64,000 bases of DNA from NCBI RefSeq assembly GCF_019649055.1, contig NW_026570264.1, positions 248,001-312,000 on the forward strand. The letters run 5' to 3'. The notes below the pieces were generated by a model, which was given only the letters and a program-made list of their open reading frames with translations, was not told the origin of the DNA and did no database searches. Position numbers and translations under genes: made by a program. Below are positions 59,506 through 64,000 of this stretch, one piece after another; within the stretch, counting starts at the first letter, position 1, and each line of letters begins with the position of its first letter. This stretch comes from Paramacrobiotus metropolitanus (taxonomy: Eukaryota > Tardigrada > Eutardigrada > Parachela > Macrobiotidae).

Positions 59506-61285
59506 ATGAAGCCGACAGCACACGGACCGACATATTCGTTCCTACGCTTTTTTCTTCTACTGCCTACGGAGTGCACCGACGCTTCTCGTTCCACCGGCCT
59601 GTTCCGAATCTGCCAGGGCCGCAACCGCTTGGCAACCGCCCTAAAATGTCTTTACTGGGCTATTATTTCTCTGATGACCATTCTCACCGCCATGGCCATG
59701 ATTTCCGCCACCCTGTCCCTGGGTATCCTGACTTTTCTGGCGTTTGCGCGGTATGCCATAAAGACCCAGTGCTATCTGCTGATTGTCATCGTCTTCACCT
59801 TCAAACAACGCTGCTTCCATGCACTTTGCGCGGAGACCGCCCTTCCTTTTGTCACTCCACCGCGGCGAGCCCGTTGTAATGTGGAAGTACTGCTGATGGT
59901 CGTATACGCTGCGCTGCACGTGAGCGGATACGTCCTGATAACCAGTGAATACTATTTGGTAAATCACCATAACGCCTGGCTGACCGAGTTCAGCCGGTTT
60001 GATCCGGTGGGCACGATGAATATCCCTTTCTGGGCATGGCAGCTGGTGTCCTATCCGCTCACCGTGATGCCCACGCTGATGGCCGATTATGTCATCGCGC
60101 TAATGGTGCTGGGTGTGTACAAATGCACAAGGGCGGTGCAGTCGTTAAGGTGTGTTTGTAAACTGGAATGTGGTTGAGTAGGTTTGCTGTGACATTTAAA
60201 CCTTTCGAAATATAGCATGTATTTCTCAGGTAATCCGTAGTATTTAACTAAGGATTATCTGAGAAAGGAACACATTGTACAGTAATAAATGTGTGGCTCA
60301 TTTTTTAAATTTTTTTAAGTAGCTTTCTAACATTTTTTAGACTTGGTTAGCAGGAATTTAGTATATCAATACAGTTCAAATCACTTCAAGAACGCGAAGG
60401 CCTATTTGATTTTTTAAGTCCTTTTGCCCTGACGTCGAAATTTATAATCGTGAAAGTTTGACGTAAGTCTTACTTTAAGGCATAGTGGAGGCGCTGATAA
60501 CACGGATTTGGACGGAGTTAAGCTGTCTGTGCTGCGGATTCGCGAGTACATCGCCAATCTGGAAAGGTGTTTTTCGTTGGTGTTATTGCTGCACTGTGTG
60601 GCCAGCTGTTTGACCATTCTGGGCTGGGTGCAGTGTATTCGCATGCCGGATGGCAACGGTCTGGTCAGCATGTTGGTGGTGCTGATTCAGTCGACGCTGG
60701 CCACATGGAATGCCGTGTCTATACTGATTCCTGTCGGTTTTATTATTCTGCTGCAAGATGAGGTAAAGCCGCGCTTCGATAGCGACAATATGCGGCGGAA
60801 GCCGAATATTGCCCTACATTGCACCTGCCAGCTTCGTATGGTCCTGCCCAACTAATGATAATTACCAATTTCCGGCGTTGCCTTGCTTTCAAACAACGCT
60901 TTTCACAAATTTATGAAATTAATAGTTGTGCTGCTACTTTAGCTGGATAAGATGATCGATACGTTCTTACTCCCGCTGGAGTCACCGTATCCCGCCGATT
61001 ACTCCGACCGACAGATCTTGATGACGGAAAGCTTCAAGCAGTCCCTCAACGCGATGCGACTAATTCCCGTGCGGCTTACCGCGGGACGCTTCTTCATTAT
61101 CGACCGCGGCTTTATTGCTGGTGTAAGCTGCACTTTGAAAATGTAGTCCGGTATGTTTATACAATTCCATTTTATAGTTAGTGGGATTCTTCGCAACGTA
61201 TGCCGTGCTGGTGAAAGAACTTCTGAAGAACACTTCCACTTATGGCGCGTACAACGTTTCCGTCGTTTCGGAATCGAGTCAGTAG
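59506..61285 (+). CDS. Gr3: intact gustatory-receptor-like 7TM protein (402 aa)
   Basis: Exons 59506-60149, 60486-60762, 60943-61122 and 61178-61285 (644+277+180+108 = 1209 nt, 403 codons). All GT-AG with matching phases. Hydrophobic segments include WAIISLMTILTAMAMISATL, YLLIVIVFTF, VLLMVVYAALHVSGYVLI, PFWAWQLVSYPL and LATWNAVSILIPVGFIILL. Exon 3 gives FKQSLNAMRLIPVRL and FFIIDRGFIAG. Exon 4 gives LVGFFATYAVLVKELL, the position and pattern of the TYhhhhhQF end typical of arthropod-type gustatory receptors. Length and seven-helix layout fit the family. It is the only complete Gr copy in the window; Gr1, Gr2 and Gr2b share its sequence and splice sites. Confidence 0.8.
60226..60266. repeat. 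Small hairpin in Gr3 intron 1
   Basis: TCTCAGGTAATCC pairs with GGATTATCTGAGA. Short and imperfect. Confidence 0.5.
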
Positions 61286-62066
61286 CTACTAGCTAGTTGG
61301 ACGGTTAATTTAGGTTGTGGTGCATGCAACCCGGCACTGCAATGAATCCAGTGATATCGGCAGCTTGTAACCGTCGTGCTTCTTCACACGGTACACGGTA
61401 CACCGTACTTCGTGCTTGAAATTGCCGTGAATCTGATAAATCTAAGGGAATTTTGTTTTCATGTTTGTACTCTTTTCAATAAAGAAGGCGTAAGAACTAA
61501 TTTGATTGAACGGCTGTAGACTTGTAAGTTGTAAGTACTAAATGTCTGGTTTGTCACATCGCGTACGACAGTTCCTAAGCACTGGTAATGTTCTTTACGT
61601 AATTCGTTCCACTGCACTGCATGGATGACACATACACTGCATTCCATGACGCTCTGTTGACGTAATAAGATGTCAGCGACAGCGGCCCGTGCCAGTGACA
61701 TACAAATATTGTGCTGCCGAGGCGGCGACGCACTATAGGGGCGGGCAGAGCGGATATATATCCGTAATGAACCGGAAATGTCTCATTGTGTCATCATCAC
61801 CAATCATGTGTGTGCCTGTCTGCGCCTCCGCTGTAAGTACTTTTTATCGCATCAGTCATCACCTGTAGATATTTATGGCTCTATCAGGCAGTACAGTACC
61901 GTTATCAGTAATAATGATGGACTTAAGCATAGCCTAGAACAAACAACAATATCTGTATATAGTAATTATAATAGTATCGGTATCCTCGCTGTGTTACAAA
62001 GCGTTTCTCGACGAACGATCTACTGCATGTGTTTATCCATTTGGCATGAAGGTTAGTTAAGTCTGC
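61286..62066. other. Intergenic; no gene seen
   Basis: Between Gr3 and the DXO-like gene. An AATAAA at about 61478-61483 may end the Gr3 transcript. No convincing open frame. Confidence 0.45.
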
Positions 62067-63737
62067 ATGACGGCGCACAGTGAACCGCACGAGATCGGCT
62101 CGTTTTCCTGGAGCACCGCGCCATCTGTGCAGCATCTACTCTATCACGACGACCGCAGTGGTCTAAGGGAGCTGCATCGTCGCGGCCGACCGGGACAGAC
62201 CCTGGTTGAGGAACTGTTTATTCCGCTCGATAAGGGGCGCCCAACCGAATCAATCCAAAAGAATCCCGGGCCCGGTTTGGAGCTGTTGCTACACTGGATG
62301 CAGCGTCATCCCCACAGTGTCGTTAAACATTCGTAAGAACACTGCTTTGTGCTTGGTGACGCTGTTCTGTTTGGAACTGGAAGTTGGTTGTACTTTAGGT
62401 GCCATGCAACGATCATCTGCTGGCGTGACGTTCTACACAAAGTTATAGTGACACCATACGAGAGACTGAAAGGTAATGCAAGACTTTACATTTCGGCAAT
62501 AACGAAAAGTCTTTACGATATTCTACTATCTGGTGGGGGCAGGCTGGATAATTTACGCATGCAACGTCGATGGCCAAATCTACCTGTCTCTCAAGGAACC
62601 GGGCCTTACTGCAGCCCGGAGTGGTCAATCCCGAGATGCTCACTGGTACGTCAGCTGCAGCAAATCTGATTGGTTATTTGGACACAACTTTACAACTTAT
62701 GCCACTATTCCCTTGCGTCACATTAAATGTTATTGTTCTATTAAGAGCAGTTTACGTGTTTTTGTATTTAAACGAGCATGCGGGTATCAGAATGAATGCG
62801 AAGACTGAACACGGTTTTATCTTGTGACCTTAGTGTATGCGAGCTTGCAAATCACTAAAATTTTGGTCCGCTAGTCTGTCTGTTCAGCGGTCCCACGGAA
62901 CGGGAGTTAGGCAGGCTGATATTCTACTGGAGATTTTTAAAGCTATGTACCGGGATAGTTAACTTAATGTTTGGGTGCTGTAGTCTTAAAATCGAAGACA
63001 GCACGACATAAAGTTTTCGATGCGGACCTAATTTCAGGCAGCGCAGTTTCCAGCATTACATGACCAGTCCACCGCAGCGTCCCGAATCTCTCCCGGCATC
63101 TCCCTCCACCCGGCATTTTTGCTCCGTAACCAGCACAACAGTCGGTAGCACGACGGTAATTTCCGGTGGCGTGGTGGTCTGCTTCGATCCCGGCAAACTG
63201 CACATTTCTCCGCCGCAGTGCTACGTCCAGTTGCATATCGAGCAGCGAGCGGATGAAGAGAATCTCTGGCGCAAACTGTGGTCAGTGAAGTAATAATTAT
63301 TATTTCAGTTTGGCTATTCCGGCGCGTTTGTGCAAGGATCTTTGTTAACCGGTTCTGTATAGGGACCATAGTATGCGCTCCATATGGGCGGAATGCTTTC
63401 TGTCCGGCACACCAAAGGTCATCATCGGCTACCATGACCAGCTGGGACATGTGTCCATGACAGAGGAACTGCGGACGGCCAAAATTCCGGCTTTGACGAA
63501 ATGCCACAAAGTCGGTAGAATATATGTATCAAGACATATACATATTGTGTGTGTAGAACATATATGTATATGTTGTTTCAAGACAAGGAACAACAAACGC
63601 TTCAAACTGAATTTTAGTACAGTAATTTACGTTTACAGCAAAAAGAAAACACCTGGTCGGACTCCGTGTGTCTGGGCTATCTGCGGACCTTTGCAGATTT
63701 GGTGACGCAGACGGTTACCGACGACTACAATGAGTAA
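62067..63737 (+). CDS. DXO-like: DXO/RAI1-like protein with substituted catalytic residues (307 aa, six exons)
   Basis: Exons 62067-62332, 62399-62472, 62543-62645, 63038-63280, 63372-63510 and 63639-63737 sum to 924 nt, 308 codons. Phases agree throughout; the exon 5 donor (GTCGGT) is weak. Family landmarks in order: EIGSFSW near the start, CWRDVLHKVIVTPYERL, GWIIYACNVDGQIYLS, RSFQHYM, FCSV, SGGVVVC, PPQCYVQLH, CFLSGTPKVIIGY, and W-SDSVC-LGYLRTFADL. DXO/RAI1 enzymes remove faulty mRNA caps and degrade the RNA, using acidic residues in KFE, GEVD and ELK motifs. Here these read SFQ, GVVV and QLH, so every catalytic acid and the lysine are changed. Shorter than typical (about 390 aa). Likely a pseudoenzyme or non-functional paralogue. 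Confidence 0.78.
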
Positions 63738-64000
63738 GCGGCAGTTACGACACCGGTTAATATTTAAGACATAATTAATAACTAAGTACCTAATATCCGT
63801 CAGTAATCAAGAATTATTTTGTGGGTCCACATTACGCCATAGCATAAAAGTGTCCAGCTTGCAGCAGTACAGAATTACAGTAGTTAGAGGCTAGAGCAGC
63901 ATTTCATAATTTTTGTCAGAATTTAGTTAATTCGGGAATAAATATAAATTCGAAGATACGCTAAAAATCAGCAGAACAAACATATATCAGTTTGTTTACA
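63738..64000. other. 3' flank of the DXO-like gene
   Basis: AT-rich. AATAAA-type signals occur at about 63939. No further feature. Confidence 0.4.

Overview
The window is animal nuclear DNA. Genes are split by GT-AG introns (several only 44-100 nt, one with a visible CTAAC branch site), there are no operons or Shine-Dalgarno sites, and the intergenic space is full of foldback elements, MITEs and retroelement fragments. Gustatory-receptor-like 7TM genes with the TYxxxL terminal exon point to an ecdysozoan-type invertebrate. A tardigrade is my best guess, at low confidence.

Two gene families dominate. I call the first FAX: a four-exon gene of about 605 codons. Its first exon reads as tandem Agenet/Tudor-like modules of the FMRP/FXR type plus a KH0-like stretch. 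Exons 2-4 encode a C-terminal part I do not recognise. I reconstructed it from conserved exon phases: exon 1 ends in phase 1, exon 2 is 100 nt, exon 3 ends in phase 2 and exon 4 ends in a stop. FAX-1 (2552-6043, minus) and FAX-5 (55273-58784, plus) are intact. FAX-2 (12670-22617, plus) carries a late nonsense codon and a 6.5-kb insertion in intron 2. FAX-3 (29445-32989, minus) and FAX-4 (37276-40275, plus) are pseudogenes. FAX-6 and FAX-7 are remnants at 28.2 kb and 11.5 kb. The second family is a Gr-like receptor: Gr1 (cut by the left edge), Gr2 and Gr2b (pseudogenes), Gr3 (59506-61285, intact, 402 aa) and two terminal-exon remnants.

The families recur in a fixed layout: FAX forward, Gr reverse, a conserved intergenic block, Gr forward. 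This suggests repeated duplication and inversion of one ancestral unit, followed by decay and transposon insertion. Four FAX starts, and probably a fifth now separated from FAX-4, share an upstream motif around TTATCGATC.

Single genes are a serpin (25791-27451, minus) with an unusually short reactive loop, a small predicted secreted protein with four exons (47282-47988, minus), and a six-exon DXO/RAI1-like gene (62067-63737, plus) whose catalytic acidic residues all appear replaced.

Mobile DNA includes a 6.5-kb element with about 165-bp inverted ends (14358-20827). It holds a Tc1/mariner-like element, a roughly 78-copy 15-bp minisatellite and a GC-rich segment. Elsewhere there are a second Tc1/mariner-like element (50427-51544), at least seven foldback elements, a TACTGTAGCCG MITE family, and three C-terminal fragments of a reverse transcriptase with a CCHC plus RPD endonuclease-like region. 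No tRNA, rRNA or CRISPR array was seen.
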